Shown here piece after piece: positions 42,400-51,461 of a DNA stretch of 64,000 nucleotides. The notes below the pieces were generated by a model. It saw only the letters and a list, made by a program, of their open reading frames with translations. It ran no database searches and was not told the DNA's origin. The number at the start of each line of letters is the position of its first letter. Within the stretch, counting starts at the first letter, position 1. The stretch is from the NCBI GenBank assembly GCA_030747175.1, contig JASLLE010000007.1:1-64000 (forward strand), in the 5' to 3' direction. The position numbers were made by a program, and so were the translations under genes. This stretch comes from Dehalococcoidia bacterium. Its GTDB lineage: Bacteria; Chloroflexota; Dehalococcoidia; Lucifugimonadales; Lucifugimonadaceae.

Positions 42400-44337
42400 T
42401 TGCTGCGTCTCGGGCTCCAGAAACGGATCATGCTGTACGTGGCGATCGGGCTCGTCGGGATGTTCGCCGCCGTGTACTGGCTTGGTACGCGAACGATCGA
42501 GACGGCGACCGAAGCGGCGTTTGAAGAGCGACTCGCCATCGCAGAGACGGTAGCCGGCGCTCTAAGCAACGAGTTCGATCACGCCATCCAAGACGCTGTT
42601 GAAGAGACGGAATCACTGAACGGCGACGTATCTCTGGCGGATGCCACCGAAGCAGTGCAAGCCGCTTATGAACACCTGTCCGAGACCGATAATTTTTCGT
42701 TCTTTGATATCGCTGGCGTGTACATCTCGAGCTATTCAGGCGTGACGGCATTTGCCGGTCCAGAACAGGCAACGAGCCGTGCCGAACGCCTTCTACCGGA
42801 GGTCATCACGGTTGCGGCGGGCGGCAATTCCGGACTGCGGATTTTCTGGGATGACGCCAGTGACCGGGGCGGTCTGGCCACACTATCGATGCCCCTCGTT
42901 TCCCTTGACGGGGCGCGCTGGGGCCGGGTCGAGGTAGATACCGTGGCGGTGTCTTCGAGCGGTCCATTCGTTCCGTATGGACACCTGACGCTTTCTTCCG
43001 GTCCCGATGATCCCCGCCCGGACCTCCCGAGCGTTGCCGAATACCGGCTTGAGGTGATCTCCCCAACCGGCAGGACGCTTCTCACCGCGGGCTCCGACGC
43101 ACCGCTCGGCGAGAAGAGCCTGCACTTCGAGGCGTTGTCCGAGATGCTCTCCCGTAACACGGGTGGAGTGATGGTTCATCGAAATCCGGGCGGAGGGCTG
43201 CGAGACCATGTGATGGCCGCCGTGCCAGTACCTCGTTCCGATCTACTGCTGGTCCTTCTTCAGGACAAAGACGTTGCGCTGGCGCTGGCCACCGATTTCC
43301 GGACGAAGCTGACGCTCTATGCAGGGATTGGGATGATGGCGGCGCTGCTGGTCGCATGGTTCACGACCCGTCACGTTGTGCGCTCCGCAGAAGAGTTAAC
43401 GGTGGCCGCAAAGCGCATGGCGGCCGGGGACCTCGAATCGCCGATACGCACCCACGCCCAGGACGAGATCGGGGAGTTATCAGAGAGTATCGAGTCGATG
43501 CGGCAACAGCTCTCCAGCGCCAGCGCTGAAAGGGAGACCGCCCGGCGGGAGCTTGAGGTGCGTGTAGTGGAACGAACGCGCCAGCTCCGCGAGGCTTTGC
43601 GACAGGCAATCTCGGGCCAGGAGGGGGAGAGGCAACGACTGGCGCGCGATCTGCACGACGAAGTGGCGCAGGAGCTGATCATCCTGGCGCGCGGGATCGA
43701 CGGCGTCCGTCTCCGGGCATCGGATCAAAACGAGGAAGATCTGGCCGAACTGGAGCATATGGAGGAGCTGGCTCGATCGACACTGGACACCGTCCGTCGA
43801 TTTTCCCGGAACCTTCGTCCATCCGTGCTGGATGACCTGGGACTGGTCCCGGCGCTCCGCTGGATCGGCGCCGATACCAGCGATCGGACAGGGGTGGATG
43901 TAAAGGTCACGGAAGACGAAGATGTGCCGGACCTGGACCCTGACACGGCACTCGCATTATTCCGGATCGCACAGGAATCCGTGCACAATATCGAACGGCA
44001 CGCCGAGGCGACGAGCATAAGTATTATCGTCGGCGGCGGAGACGGCCGGGCCACGCTTGCGGTAACGGACAACGGCCGGGGATTTGACGTTTCCGGACGG
44101 CGTGACGAACTTGAACGCGGCGGTCATCTCGGAATCCTGGGGATGACGGAACGCGCTGAACTCGTCGGCGGCAGGCTGGTCATCACCAGCCATGCGGGAC
44201 AGGGGACGACCGTGAAGGCGACGGTGCCACCTGCGCCGGTCTCCGGTGGTGATCCCGTTGCGGTGGATCTGTCTTCAGTCGTCCGAGATATCGACAACCC
44301 CGCGTCGGACGGCGGCCACGACGGCCTCGGTGCGTGA
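42400..44337 (+). CDS. Membrane sensor histidine kinase, NarX/DesK type (HisKA_3)
   Basis: 645 aa from the TTG at 42400, which has GGAG eight bases upstream and begins just before the first membrane helix (MLYVAIGLVGMFAAVYWLG). A 270-residue outer sensor domain follows, of unrecognised family; then a second helix (about 303-322, LTLYAGIGMMAALLVAW), a HAMP linker (about 325-375), a coiled coil, and a HisKA_3 dimerisation domain with the phospho-acceptor H419 in RDLHDEVAQE. The ATPase has VHNIERHAEAT, DNGRGFD and GHLGILGMTERA. Its end overlaps the convergent response regulator by 63 bp. It likely controls the adjacent electron-transfer operon. Confidence 0.9.
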   Translation: MLRLGLQKRIMLYVAIGLVGMFAAVYWLGTRTIETATEAAFEERLAIAETVAGALSNEFDHAIQDAVEETESLNGDVSLADATEAVQAAYEHLSETDNFSFFDIAGVYISSYSGVTAFAGPEQATSRAERLLPEVITVAAGGNSGLRIFWDDASDRGGLATLSMPLVSLDGARWGRVEVDTVAVSSSGPFVPYGHLTLSSGPDDPRPDLPSVAEYRLEVISPTGRTLLTAGSDAPLGEKSLHFEALSEMLSRNTGGVMVHRNPGGGLRDHVMAAVPVPRSDLLLVLLQDKDVALALATDFRTKLTLYAGIGMMAALLVAWFTTRHVVRSAEELTVAAKRMAAGDLESPIRTHAQDEIGELSESIESMRQQLSSASAERETARRELEVRVVERTRQLREALRQAISGQEGERQRLARDLHDEVAQELIILARGIDGVRLRASDQNEEDLAELEHMEELARSTLDTVRRFSRNLRPSVLDDLGLVPALRWIGADTSDRTGVDVKVTEDEDVPDLDPDTALALFRIAQESVHNIERHAEATSISIIVGGGDGRATLAVTDNGRGFDVSGRRDELERGGHLGILGMTERAELVGGRLVITSHAGQGTTVKATVPPAPVSGGDPVAVDLSSVVRDIDNPASDGGHDGLGA

Positions 44338-44952
44338 ACTCACCCTCAACTTTGCGAATATATTCCGCATGTGCGTCTGAACCGTCCGAGGACTCAGACC
44401 CAGTTTGTCCCCGATCAGCGCGTTCGTGAATCCATGTGCCGCCTGGGTTAATACCTCGGTCTCTCGTTCGCTGAGGTATTCGACATCGAGTGACTCACCC
44501 GGAGCAGAGGCTGGCTGGCCTGAAATGCGCGCCATGAGTTTCCTCATCACCGTGGGGTGCAATACAGGCTCTCCAGCGTGGACGGCGCGCACCGCTCGCA
44601 CGACCTCCTCCGCCGGTACGTCCTTCAAGAGGTAACCGGCGGCGCCGGCGTCAACGAACGCGAACACGTACTCATCGTCTTCGTACGCGGTGAGCACGAG
44701 CACATTGATGTCCGGCCAGCGTTTCTTGATCTCCCGGGTTGCCTCGATGCCGTTCATCTCGGGCATCCCGATATCCATGATCGCCACGTCAGGGTGCTCC
44801 CGGCCAGCGATCTCTATCGCTTCTACTCCGGTCGCGGCTTCTCCAACAACTTCGAAATCGATTTCGCGCTCCAGGAGATTACGCGTGCCCTCTCGGACTA
44901 CTGCGTGATCCTCAGCCAGCACGATTCGGATTGTCGACATTTCCTGCGTCAC
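44275..44952 (-). CDS. NarL/FixJ-family response regulator
   Basis: 225 aa. The receiver domain has the acidic pair in VLAEDHAVVREG, phospho-acceptor D60 in IMDIGMPEMNG, Thr in VLTAYED and Lys in LLKDVP. The C-terminal LuxR-type helix-turn-helix has LSERETEVLTQAAHG, GLSPRTVQTHMRNIF. It should be the partner of the kinase that converges on it; the two 3' ends overlap by 63 bp, an unusual layout since such pairs normally share a strand. It diverges from the Tat-ferredoxin/NrfD operon over 231 bp, so the promoter of that operon is a likely target. Start is GTG at 44952 or ATG at 44940. Confidence 0.92.
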   Translation of the reverse strand: MTQEMSTIRIVLAEDHAVVREGTRNLLEREIDFEVVGEAATGVEAIEIAGREHPDVAIMDIGMPEMNGIEATREIKKRWPDINVLVLTAYEDDEYVFAFVDAGAAGYLLKDVPAEEVVRAVRAVHAGEPVLHPTVMRKLMARISGQPASAPGESLDVEYLSERETEVLTQAAHGFTNALIGDKLGLSPRTVQTHMRNIFAKLRVSSRTEAVVAAVRRGVVDISDD

Positions 44953-45183
44953 CTCGCCGGGATTGTAGCCGCCAGTTCCACATAAGGCGCATTACTTTCC
45001 GATTGCAAGCGCCATTCCAGCGATCGCACTACGCATTTCGCGGTACGCCGTTCTGCCCCCTCACACTGCGCAGGCGCGCCGGTTGGCGGAAGACGGCCCT
45101 CCGGGAGGGTCATAGCTTGTTTATAACGCATGTTTTTTGGAGATCGTGCGCGCCATCAATGAGGAGCATCTCAAGGTCTCAAG

Positions 45184-46158
45184 ATGGATAGGGAAGAGAA
45201 CCTGAAAAAGTGGCATGTAAGCCGCCGGCGGTTCCTTCAAATGGCCGGCGCCCTCGGTGCGACCGCTATGGCCGGCGTCGCCCTGCCATCCGCGCTACGC
45301 GACGGGTCCGGCGTGTCTGTAGCCGGCGAAGACCAGCTGGGCCCCGGGGAAGCCGCGGCACAACGTCGATTGCGCAAGTGGATGATGATCATCGACTTGC
45401 GAGCGTGCGACGGTTGCCAGTCTCAGGATTCCCCTCCGAAGTGCTCCGAGGCCTGCATAGCAGGCCACTTTGTGCCGGAGCCGATGCAGTGGATCGAAGT
45501 GTACGAGCACGAATTGAGCTCCGAGGCCGAGCTCCGTCCTGACGAACAGCCTGACCTGCCCATCAACGGCACTCGTTTTATGCCCACCCCCTGCATGCAG
45601 TGCCAGAACCCTCCATGCGTAAACGTCTGTCCCGTGGGAGCGACGTGGTCTACGCCTGAGGGACCGGTGTTGATCGATCAGGACCGGTGCATCGGCTGCC
45701 GCATGTGCATGGCCGCCTGTCCCTACGAACGCCGCTTCTTCACATGGGGCGAGCCGCCGATTCCACCCGAGTCCCTCTTCGTGGAGCGCAGCCCGGAGCA
45801 CCAGGTGCCTCTCAAAAAGGGCGTCGTCGCCAAATGCGACTTCTGCCCGGAAATGGCGCGTTCCGGACGACTCCCCTTCTGCGCCCAGGCCTGTCCCCAG
45901 AACGCCATTTACTACGGCGATCTTGAGGAAGACATAGCCACCAACGGGGACCAGGTCGTCAAGGTGAGTGATTTCCTGGCGGAAAACTCCGCCTTCCGTC
46001 ACAAGGACGAGCTGGGAACTCGGCCACGGGTCTACTACGTCCCCGGCCACGGCGAGCTTGCAGGTCGTAAGCCGACCGATCACGGTCTCCAGGAAGTCAG
46101 CTGGGATTACCAGAGCATCAGGAAAGGATCCAAATCGTGGAAGCGCTCGGGCACGTAA
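45184..46158 (+). CDS. Tat-exported four-cluster ferredoxin subunit (DsrO/TtrB/HmcB-like)
   Basis: 324 aa. A twin-arginine signal, VSRRRFLQMAGALG (residues 12-25), directs it to the outer face of the membrane. The mature part has four Cys groups of the polyferredoxin type: CDGC..KCSEAC, CMQCQNPPCVNVCP, CIGCRMCMAACP and CDFC..FCAQACP, enough for four [4Fe-4S] clusters. Such subunits pass electrons between an NrfD membrane partner and a catalytic or cytochrome protein. Here the NrfD gene overlaps by 22 bp. No molybdopterin catalytic subunit accompanies it, so the closest analogues are DsrO-DsrP-type modules. ATG start with GAGGAG and AAGG upstream. Confidence 0.92.
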   Translation: MDREENLKKWHVSRRRFLQMAGALGATAMAGVALPSALRDGSGVSVAGEDQLGPGEAAAQRRLRKWMMIIDLRACDGCQSQDSPPKCSEACIAGHFVPEPMQWIEVYEHELSSEAELRPDEQPDLPINGTRFMPTPCMQCQNPPCVNVCPVGATWSTPEGPVLIDQDRCIGCRMCMAACPYERRFFTWGEPPIPPESLFVERSPEHQVPLKKGVVAKCDFCPEMARSGRLPFCAQACPQNAIYYGDLEEDIATNGDQVVKVSDFLAENSAFRHKDELGTRPRVYYVPGHGELAGRKPTDHGLQEVSWDYQSIRKGSKSWKRSGT

Positions 46159-47534
46159 GCGCCAGCGAAGCGCGACTCCAAGAGCGGGTAGAAGCCCCTC
46201 TGCTGGGCACCAGCCGTGCGTTCTGGATCTGGGTTGCGGTTCTCCTGGTGGCGATCGCCTGGGGAGGTGTCGCCTACTTCTTGCAGGCGCGTGACGGCCT
46301 GTACGTGACCGGGATGCGCGACCGGATCATGTGGGGCCTCTACATCGCGCTGTTCGTCTTCTTCATCGGGGCGAGCATGGCCGGGACCTTCGTATCGGCG
46401 CTTCTCAGGCTGACCCGGGCCACCTGGCGCGCACCGATAATCCGCGGCGCGGAAATCATGACCGTGGCGGCGTTGATAACGGCCTCACTGTTCGTGCTTT
46501 TCGACATCGGCCGCCCGGACAGGCTGCACCACTTCCTGCTTTATGGCCGCTGGGAATCACCACTGATCTGGGACGTCTACGGCCTCGCCACCTACATGGC
46601 GGGCAGCATGCTCTACCTGTACCTGGCGATGATCCCGGACCTGGCGTTCGTGAGCGATCGGCTCGGGGACGGTTTCGGGACCATCAAACGCGGCTACTAC
46701 CGCCTGCTCTCCATCGCGTGGGCCGATAGCGACGAGCAGCGGGCGACTCTGCATCGCGCCATCGTGGTGATGACGATCGCGATGGTTCCGGTGGCCGTCA
46801 TGATGCACACGGTCACGTCATGGATATTTGGCATGACGCTGCGCGAGCCGTGGAACAGCGCCATGTTCGGCATCTTCTTTGTGGCCGGAGCCATCTATTC
46901 CGGCATCGGGCTGATCGTGATCCTCATGGCGGTGATGCGGCGCGCGTACCGCCTTGAAGAGTTCATCACGGACCGTCACTTCCTCTACCTCGGCTACATG
47001 CTCGCCGCTTTCGCCGTGATCATGGTGTTCTTCAACGTCAGCGAATTCGTGACCCTCGGTTACAAGCTCTCGGCGGACGCCACGTTCAACCTGAACCAGA
47101 TGGTCAGCGGCGACCTTGCCCCGGTGTTCTGGACATACGTGTGGGCGGGACTGGCGCTGCCCATCCTCGTCATCCTCATCCCGTACACCCGTAACCTGAA
47201 GGGCATCCTCGTTGCCGCGATCGCGGCCAACGTAGGAATGTTCCTGGAGCGCTACTTCATCGTCGTTGGCGGGCTTCGTGTTCCTCTCAACCCGTATGAA
47301 CCGGCGACTTACACGCCCTCGTGGGTTGAATGGTCCCTGATGGCCGGCGGCGTCGCCATCTTCCTGTTGCTGGTGACGGTGCTCTTGAAACTCCTGCCGG
47401 TCGTCGCGCTCTGGGAGATGCACGAAGAGGCGTTCGCGAGCGGGCCCGCCACGAGCCCCGGGGGATATGCCGATCCCTCCGAAACGTTCGCGGGCGTTGC
47501 CGATCCTGGGATCGTCGCGGGGGCGAGGTCATGA
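46137..47534 (+). CDS. NrfD/PsrC-family membrane quinone-interacting subunit
   Basis: 465 aa, GTG start at 46137 inside the ferredoxin gene. About ten hydrophobic helices, beginning FWIWVAVLLVAIAWGGVAYF (about 29-48). IALFVFFIGASMAG and DIGRPDRLHHFLLYG are typical NrfD elements; the Asp and His near helix 3 are candidate proton or quinone residues. A long C-terminal tail (about 430-465) is rich in Gly and Pro. NrfD subunits exchange electrons with menaquinol or menaquinone, the quinone made by the operon at the left end of the window. Its stop overlaps the next ATG (ATGA). Confidence 0.92.
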   Translation: MEALGHVSASEARLQERVEAPLLGTSRAFWIWVAVLLVAIAWGGVAYFLQARDGLYVTGMRDRIMWGLYIALFVFFIGASMAGTFVSALLRLTRATWRAPIIRGAEIMTVAALITASLFVLFDIGRPDRLHHFLLYGRWESPLIWDVYGLATYMAGSMLYLYLAMIPDLAFVSDRLGDGFGTIKRGYYRLLSIAWADSDEQRATLHRAIVVMTIAMVPVAVMMHTVTSWIFGMTLREPWNSAMFGIFFVAGAIYSGIGLIVILMAVMRRAYRLEEFITDRHFLYLGYMLAAFAVIMVFFNVSEFVTLGYKLSADATFNLNQMVSGDLAPVFWTYVWAGLALPILVILIPYTRNLKGILVAAIAANVGMFLERYFIVVGGLRVPLNPYEPATYTPSWVEWSLMAGGVAIFLLLVTVLLKLLPVVALWEMHEEAFASGPATSPGGYADPSETFAGVADPGIVAGARS

Positions 47535-48145
47535 CTCGTCCGGGATCCGGGTTCCTCATCGGTATGGTGGTCGCGTCAGGCCTGCTCTGGTCGGGGTTGA
47601 TGACCGCCGCCGCAGATCAGCCAGAGCCGCAGGTGGTTCTCGGTTTTCAGCCGGAGGTTGAAGCCGGGGGAACGATCGCCATATCCGCGTACCTTGTGGA
47701 TCCGGCGGGCAACCCCGTCGTCGGCGAAGAAATCGCCTTCGCAATCGCATCATCTTTCCTGAACGTCGATGGACAGATGGAGATCGGCAGCGCGACCACT
47801 GATCTGGATGGACTCGCCCTGCTGCCGTATGCGCCGCGGATCGAAGGCGATCGCGTAATACGGGCGCAATTCACCGGCAACGATGTGTTCGCGTCCGCCG
47901 AGGCAAGCGAAACGCTGCTCGTAACGCCGGGTCTCCGGCTGCATGAAGAGTTCAGCCCTCTGAGGACCCCCGGCGCCAACATCTGGATGGCCGCGGGCGT
48001 GCTGATCGTCGTGTGGGGTGTCTTCCTGTTCATCTGCGCACTGATCTGGCGGATCGCTTTTCTTGGCGTTAATGGGGGAGTCGGTGAGGGAGTCAGCAGT
48101 GGCACGCCTCACGTCGTGACCGGGGCCGAGGCGTCCGATGACTGA
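47531..48145 (+). CDS. Membrane-anchored Ig-like domain protein in the NrfD operon
   Basis: 204 aa from the ATG at 47531, which overlaps the NrfD stop. A signal peptide ([20 protein letters not shown], about 8-27) is followed by an all-beta region of about 35-140 ([34 protein letters not shown]), which looks like a bacterial Ig-like or carboxypeptidase-regulatory-type fold. A C-terminal helix, [19 protein letters not shown] (about 153-171), holds it in the membrane. There is no Cys or heme motif. It may be a structural subunit that docks the cytochromes. The stop overlaps the next gene by 8 bp. Confidence 0.75.
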   Translation: MTRPGSGFLIGMVVASGLLWSGLMTAAADQPEPQVVLGFQPEVEAGGTIAISAYLVDPAGNPVVGEEIAFAIASSFLNVDGQMEIGSATTDLDGLALLPYAPRIEGDRVIRAQFTGNDVFASAEASETLLVTPGLRLHEEFSPLRTPGANIWMAAGVLIVVWGVFLFICALIWRIAFLGVNGGVGEGVSSGTPHVVTGAEASDD

Positions 48146-49073
48146 GAAACGCAAATTCGGACGGTCTGCATTCGTAACGCCTGTCGCCCTCTCCGGCGGG
48201 ATCGCCGCGGTGGCACTGGTACTCATCTTCCAGATCACACTTCGGCCGTGGGCGGGCGCAGACAGTGGTACCGACACGCACCTGAACATGAGCGACCCGA
48301 TGTCCGACTACACCAGGAGTGAGCTGGCGGTCGTCGGCGCTCCGGAGATCGCCCCGATCGGCTGGGTACGGTCCGGGGACGGACAAGAGTCCGATGATAC
48401 GGGCCTGACCGGCTACGTCGCGTACGGCTGTGCAAGCTGTCACGGCCTGGCAGGCGAAGGCACAGCATCCGGGCCGCCGGTTGTCGGCAGTAGCCTTCGC
48501 CGGACCGGCACCCTGTCCCGTAAAGGCCCGGGGGGAATGCCCGTATATGACGACGTGCATCTCGTTGACGCAGACCTGGACGCCATCGCCGCGTACATAA
48601 CGGGCCTCCCGGAGATCCCGGAGGTGGCTGATCCAGTACCCCAACCCGCAGCGACTCCGTTCCCGACCGCGACGCCCCTGCCGACGGCCACGCCGGTCCC
48701 AACTCCAACTCCTCAGCCAACACCCACTCCCCTGCCGCCGGACGCGCCCACACCCACGCCCGGACCCACGTCTACGCCCGCGCCCGCGCCCACACCAGAG
48801 CCCACTCCCGATCCGGGCCTTGTCGCCGCAGCACGTCAGCTTTACATCGACGTCGGCTGCGACCTCTGCCACGGGGTTGGAGCCGAAGGTGGGGACGACG
48901 GACCGGCTATCGAGGACGCGACGGCGAAGGAGATAGAGGACAGCGTCCGAGACCCGCAGCGCGATCCCGACTCCATCTACCCGAAAGGCATGACGGAATA
49001 CCTGCTGACCGACCTGTCCGAGGCCGAACTGATCGACATCATTTTCTACCTGAGGAACCTCCCCGGAGAGTAA
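48138..49073 (+). CDS. Membrane-bound diheme cytochrome c with Pro/Thr linker
   Basis: 311 aa. An N-terminal membrane helix, [20 protein letters not shown] (about 14-33), is not followed by a clear cleavage site, so it is probably an anchor. Heme-binding motif 1 is CASCH (C98, C101, H102), with a downstream GGMPVYDD whose Met could be the sixth ligand. A long, proline-rich linker (about 165-230) of repeated PTPTP units separates it from motif 2, CDLCH (C241, C244, H245), with a Met in PKGMTEY. The two domains are homologous small class I cytochromes. It most likely takes electrons from the ferredoxin/NrfD pair. It ends 2 bp before the next gene. Confidence 0.9.
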   Translation: MTEKRKFGRSAFVTPVALSGGIAAVALVLIFQITLRPWAGADSGTDTHLNMSDPMSDYTRSELAVVGAPEIAPIGWVRSGDGQESDDTGLTGYVAYGCASCHGLAGEGTASGPPVVGSSLRRTGTLSRKGPGGMPVYDDVHLVDADLDAIAAYITGLPEIPEVADPVPQPAATPFPTATPLPTATPVPTPTPQPTPTPLPPDAPTPTPGPTSTPAPAPTPEPTPDPGLVAAARQLYIDVGCDLCHGVGAEGGDDGPAIEDATAKEIEDSVRDPQRDPDSIYPKGMTEYLLTDLSEAELIDIIFYLRNLPGE

Positions 49074-49075
49074 GC

Positions 49076-50125
49076 ATGAGGCGAGTAGTCAGAGAGAAAT
49101 CAGCTTCCGGACGGACATGGTTGTTCGCCGTCGGTTCCACGTCGGCGCTGATCCTTTTCTTCGCATGGGCATGCACCGGAGAGATCGGGGCCGACGGTTC
49201 AGCCGGACCGATCGGGCCAGCCGGACGACCGGGGCTTACGGGCGATGCCGGCCCACAGGGGGAGTCTGGTCAGCAGGGCGAGACGGGGGCCGACGGGCTT
49301 CCTGGCATAGCCGGACCACCCGGGGCGACGGGAGCAGATGGGATGGACGGGATCCCGGGGGCGCAGGGTCCGGCCGGTGACGCGCCTTCGGACGACATGC
49401 TCGTGGCACTCATAACCGCCGCTCTGGCCGAGTTCGATTTCGCCGGCGGGCCTGTATCCGGCGATTCGGTCCTGGGCGGAAAACTGTTCGACAACTGGCC
49501 GAAGGTCACCGGCGTGACACCGGACGGCGAGCACGGACTGTGGTCCCTGCAATCCACAAACACCCGGACCGGTGAAGCGACATGGCGCTGCAAAGAGTGC
49601 CACGGATGGGACTACAAAGGCGCCGGGGGCGCGTACTCAACCGGGTCTCACTTCACGGGTTTCCTTGGTCTGCTGAAAGCGGGCCGCCTGCTCTCGCAAA
49701 GCCAGATCGTCGAGGTGTTGCACGGCGGTCTTGACGCCCGACATGACTTCACCGAGCTACTGACCGATGAACAGATCACCTCGCTGGCCGCGTTTGTAAA
49801 GACGGAGATCATCAACGAGGCCGAGGTCATCGATTACGACACTCTCACGCCGAGAAACGACTGGGACTTTGACGCAGGGAGATTGCTGTACGCCCGGACC
49901 TGCAGCGCCTGTCACGGAGTCGACGGCAAAACGGTCAACCTGGGCTCCCAGGACAGTCCTGTCTACATCGGCGGACTGGCCAGCGACAACCCGTGGGAAT
50001 TCCTCCACAAGGTCCGCTTCGGGCAACCGGGCACACCGTCTATGCCGGCCGTTGAGGAACGCGGTTGGACTATCGAAGACGCGATCGCGCTGCTCGGCTA
50101 CTCACAGTCGCTTTCGAGTGAATAA
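49076..50125 (+). CDS. Collagen-like diheme cytochrome c, lipoprotein-like (paralog A)
   Basis: 349 aa. A hydrophobic N-terminus ends FFAWACTG, a near-lipobox with Cys33. Directly after it residues 35-103 are 23 uninterrupted Gly-X-Y triplets ([16 protein letters not shown] at the start), the sequence rule of a collagen triple helix. Then come two heme-binding domains: CKECH (C172, C175, H176) and CSACH (C276, C279, H280). Anchored to the membrane by lipid and trimerised by the collagen part, it could hold six hemes on a rod-like stalk. It follows the Pro/Thr-linked cytochrome by 2 bp. A 167-bp gap with a small hairpin (CCCGGA-CCGAT-TCCGGG, 50162-50178) separates it from paralog B. Confidence 0.9.
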   Translation: MRRVVREKSASGRTWLFAVGSTSALILFFAWACTGEIGADGSAGPIGPAGRPGLTGDAGPQGESGQQGETGADGLPGIAGPPGATGADGMDGIPGAQGPAGDAPSDDMLVALITAALAEFDFAGGPVSGDSVLGGKLFDNWPKVTGVTPDGEHGLWSLQSTNTRTGEATWRCKECHGWDYKGAGGAYSTGSHFTGFLGLLKAGRLLSQSQIVEVLHGGLDARHDFTELLTDEQITSLAAFVKTEIINEAEVIDYDTLTPRNDWDFDAGRLLYARTCSACHGVDGKTVNLGSQDSPVYIGGLASDNPWEFLHKVRFGQPGTPSMPAVEERGWTIEDAIALLGYSQSLSSE

Positions 50126-50292
50126 CTCATGTCTCTTCTACGACATATACATCTTGTAACTCCCGGACCGATTCCGGGGTCGAGGGAAGTTCGATCGTGC
50201 ACGGGCACCGCCCGGCACGAGCAACTGCGCGCCGGCGAACCGGCGCGGAACGGCTGCCGCGGAAATGCCTCCAAGAAAGGAGTGGGTGGTCG

Positions 50293-51387
50293 ATGACCAG
50301 AAAGATTTGGCTTGCAGTCGCAGGAGCGGCTGTACTAGCAGTGATTGGCGTTGCCTGTGCGGGCGATGATGGGGCGGATGGGGTGCCGGGCGCAACCGGT
50401 CCCGCAGGCGCACAGGGCGACACGGGGCCGGCAGGCGCCAAGGGTGATACCGGAGACGCAGGAGCGAAAGGCGATACCGGGGCGACGGGCGCACAGGGTG
50501 AAACCGGCGCCGCAGGAGCCACGGGCGCGGCCGGAGCCACCGGCGCAACGGGCGAGGCCGGAGCCGACGGGGCAACCGGAGCGGCCGGGGCAGACGGCCT
50601 CGACTGGCCGGGGCTTATCCCGGCTGCGTACAACGACGCAGACCCGATCGCCGGCGGCGCGGCTTATGCAAAGTGGTGGAAAACTGACGGAGGTGGGACC
50701 GGCATACAGCCAACCGGACCGGCGGCGGATTTCATGCGTTGCAAGTCGTGCCACGCATGGGACGGCAACGGAAATCGCTCGTCTTACGCCAACCGCACCG
50801 GACAGAGCAGCGGCAAAGCCACGCGTCCAGACGTGTCCTCCGTGGACCTGCGCGCGGCTGCGCTGAGCGAGACCCCGAGCGAGTTGTTTGACCTGATCAT
50901 GCGCCCGGCCGGACGCCCGTTGCTCCAGGAAAGCAACGCGCACCCGAACTACAGCGCAGAAGGAGGACTAACGGACGACCAGGCATGGAACATAGTCAAG
51001 TTCATGAAGGAAGGGTGGATGGAGCCGACCGCGCTCTATGACCTCACCGTCACCGGCGAGCAGATGTCGTGGGACTACTCCACTACTCCGCGTACGCTAA
51101 TCACCCCAACGCTGACCTACTCGAATGTGGGCGCAAAGGGTGACGCCGTCAACGGCGCAGCCGTGTACACGCAGGCTTGTTTCGAGTGCCACGGCGTGGA
51201 TGGGACCGAAATCGACATCGGAGGCCGATCGCTGGGCCAGTTCATTCGGGAGAAGCCGCACGAGGCCTGGTTCAAGGCCAAGTTCGGCGAACCCGGAAAG
51301 ATGGACCCGGCGATGGTTACCGTGCTGAGTGACATGCAAGACCTGTATGCAGCACTCGCAGACGTAACCAACTTCCCGGACCCGTAG
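50293..51387 (+). CDS. Collagen-like diheme cytochrome c, lipoprotein (paralog B)
   Basis: 364 aa from the ATG at 50293, with GGAG upstream. The signal peptide [17 protein letters not shown] ends at Cys22 in a plausible lipobox. Residues 24-104 are 27 uninterrupted Gly-X-Y triplets of low proline and high Ala/Thr/Asp content ([16 protein letters not shown]). Two heme domains follow: CKSCH (C150, C153, H154) and CFECH (C296, C299, H300). The second domain is homologous to that of paralog A (CHGVDG, then FGEPGKMDP against [10 protein letters not shown]). The low Pro content and charged Lys-Gly-Asp triplets are typical of bacterial collagen, which lacks hydroxyproline. It could form homotrimers or mixed trimers with paralog A. 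Confidence 0.9.
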   Translation: MTRKIWLAVAGAAVLAVIGVACAGDDGADGVPGATGPAGAQGDTGPAGAKGDTGDAGAKGDTGATGAQGETGAAGATGAAGATGATGEAGADGATGAAGADGLDWPGLIPAAYNDADPIAGGAAYAKWWKTDGGGTGIQPTGPAADFMRCKSCHAWDGNGNRSSYANRTGQSSGKATRPDVSSVDLRAAALSETPSELFDLIMRPAGRPLLQESNAHPNYSAEGGLTDDQAWNIVKFMKEGWMEPTALYDLTVTGEQMSWDYSTTPRTLITPTLTYSNVGAKGDAVNGAAVYTQACFECHGVDGTEIDIGGRSLGQFIREKPHEAWFKAKFGEPGKMDPAMVTVLSDMQDLYAALADVTNFPDP

Positions 51388-51429
51388 GCGGGAGATCCGG
51401 GCAGCCTTGAGTGCCCGGAACGCCTGTGT

Positions 51430-51461
51430 CCGCCCCGCCGTGATCTTTCACGGCGGGGCGG
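51430..51461 (+). terminator. Strong GC hairpin after the cytochrome operon
   Basis: CCGCCCCGCCGTGA pairs perfectly with TCACGGCGGGGCGG over 14 bp with a TCTT loop. It lies 42 bp after the stop of the last cytochrome gene and 110 bp before hemA. There is no T-run behind it, so it may act with Rho or protect the 3' end. Confidence 0.65.

Noticed and set aside
48640-48825. CCCAC/ACTCC-rich low-complexity stretch as a possible repeat array
   Set aside because: It codes in frame for the Pro/Thr linker of the diheme cytochrome.
50380-50605. Short periodic DNA repeats suggestive of a CRISPR or minisatellite
   Set aside because: The 9- and 18-bp periodicity codes for Gly-X-Y triplets. There are no spacers, no cas genes and no constant direct repeat.
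50127-50633. Pro/Ala/Val-rich minus-strand frame that looks like a repeat protein
   Set aside because: It is the reverse complement of the collagen Gly-X-Y coding region; the periodicity is inherited from the real gene.
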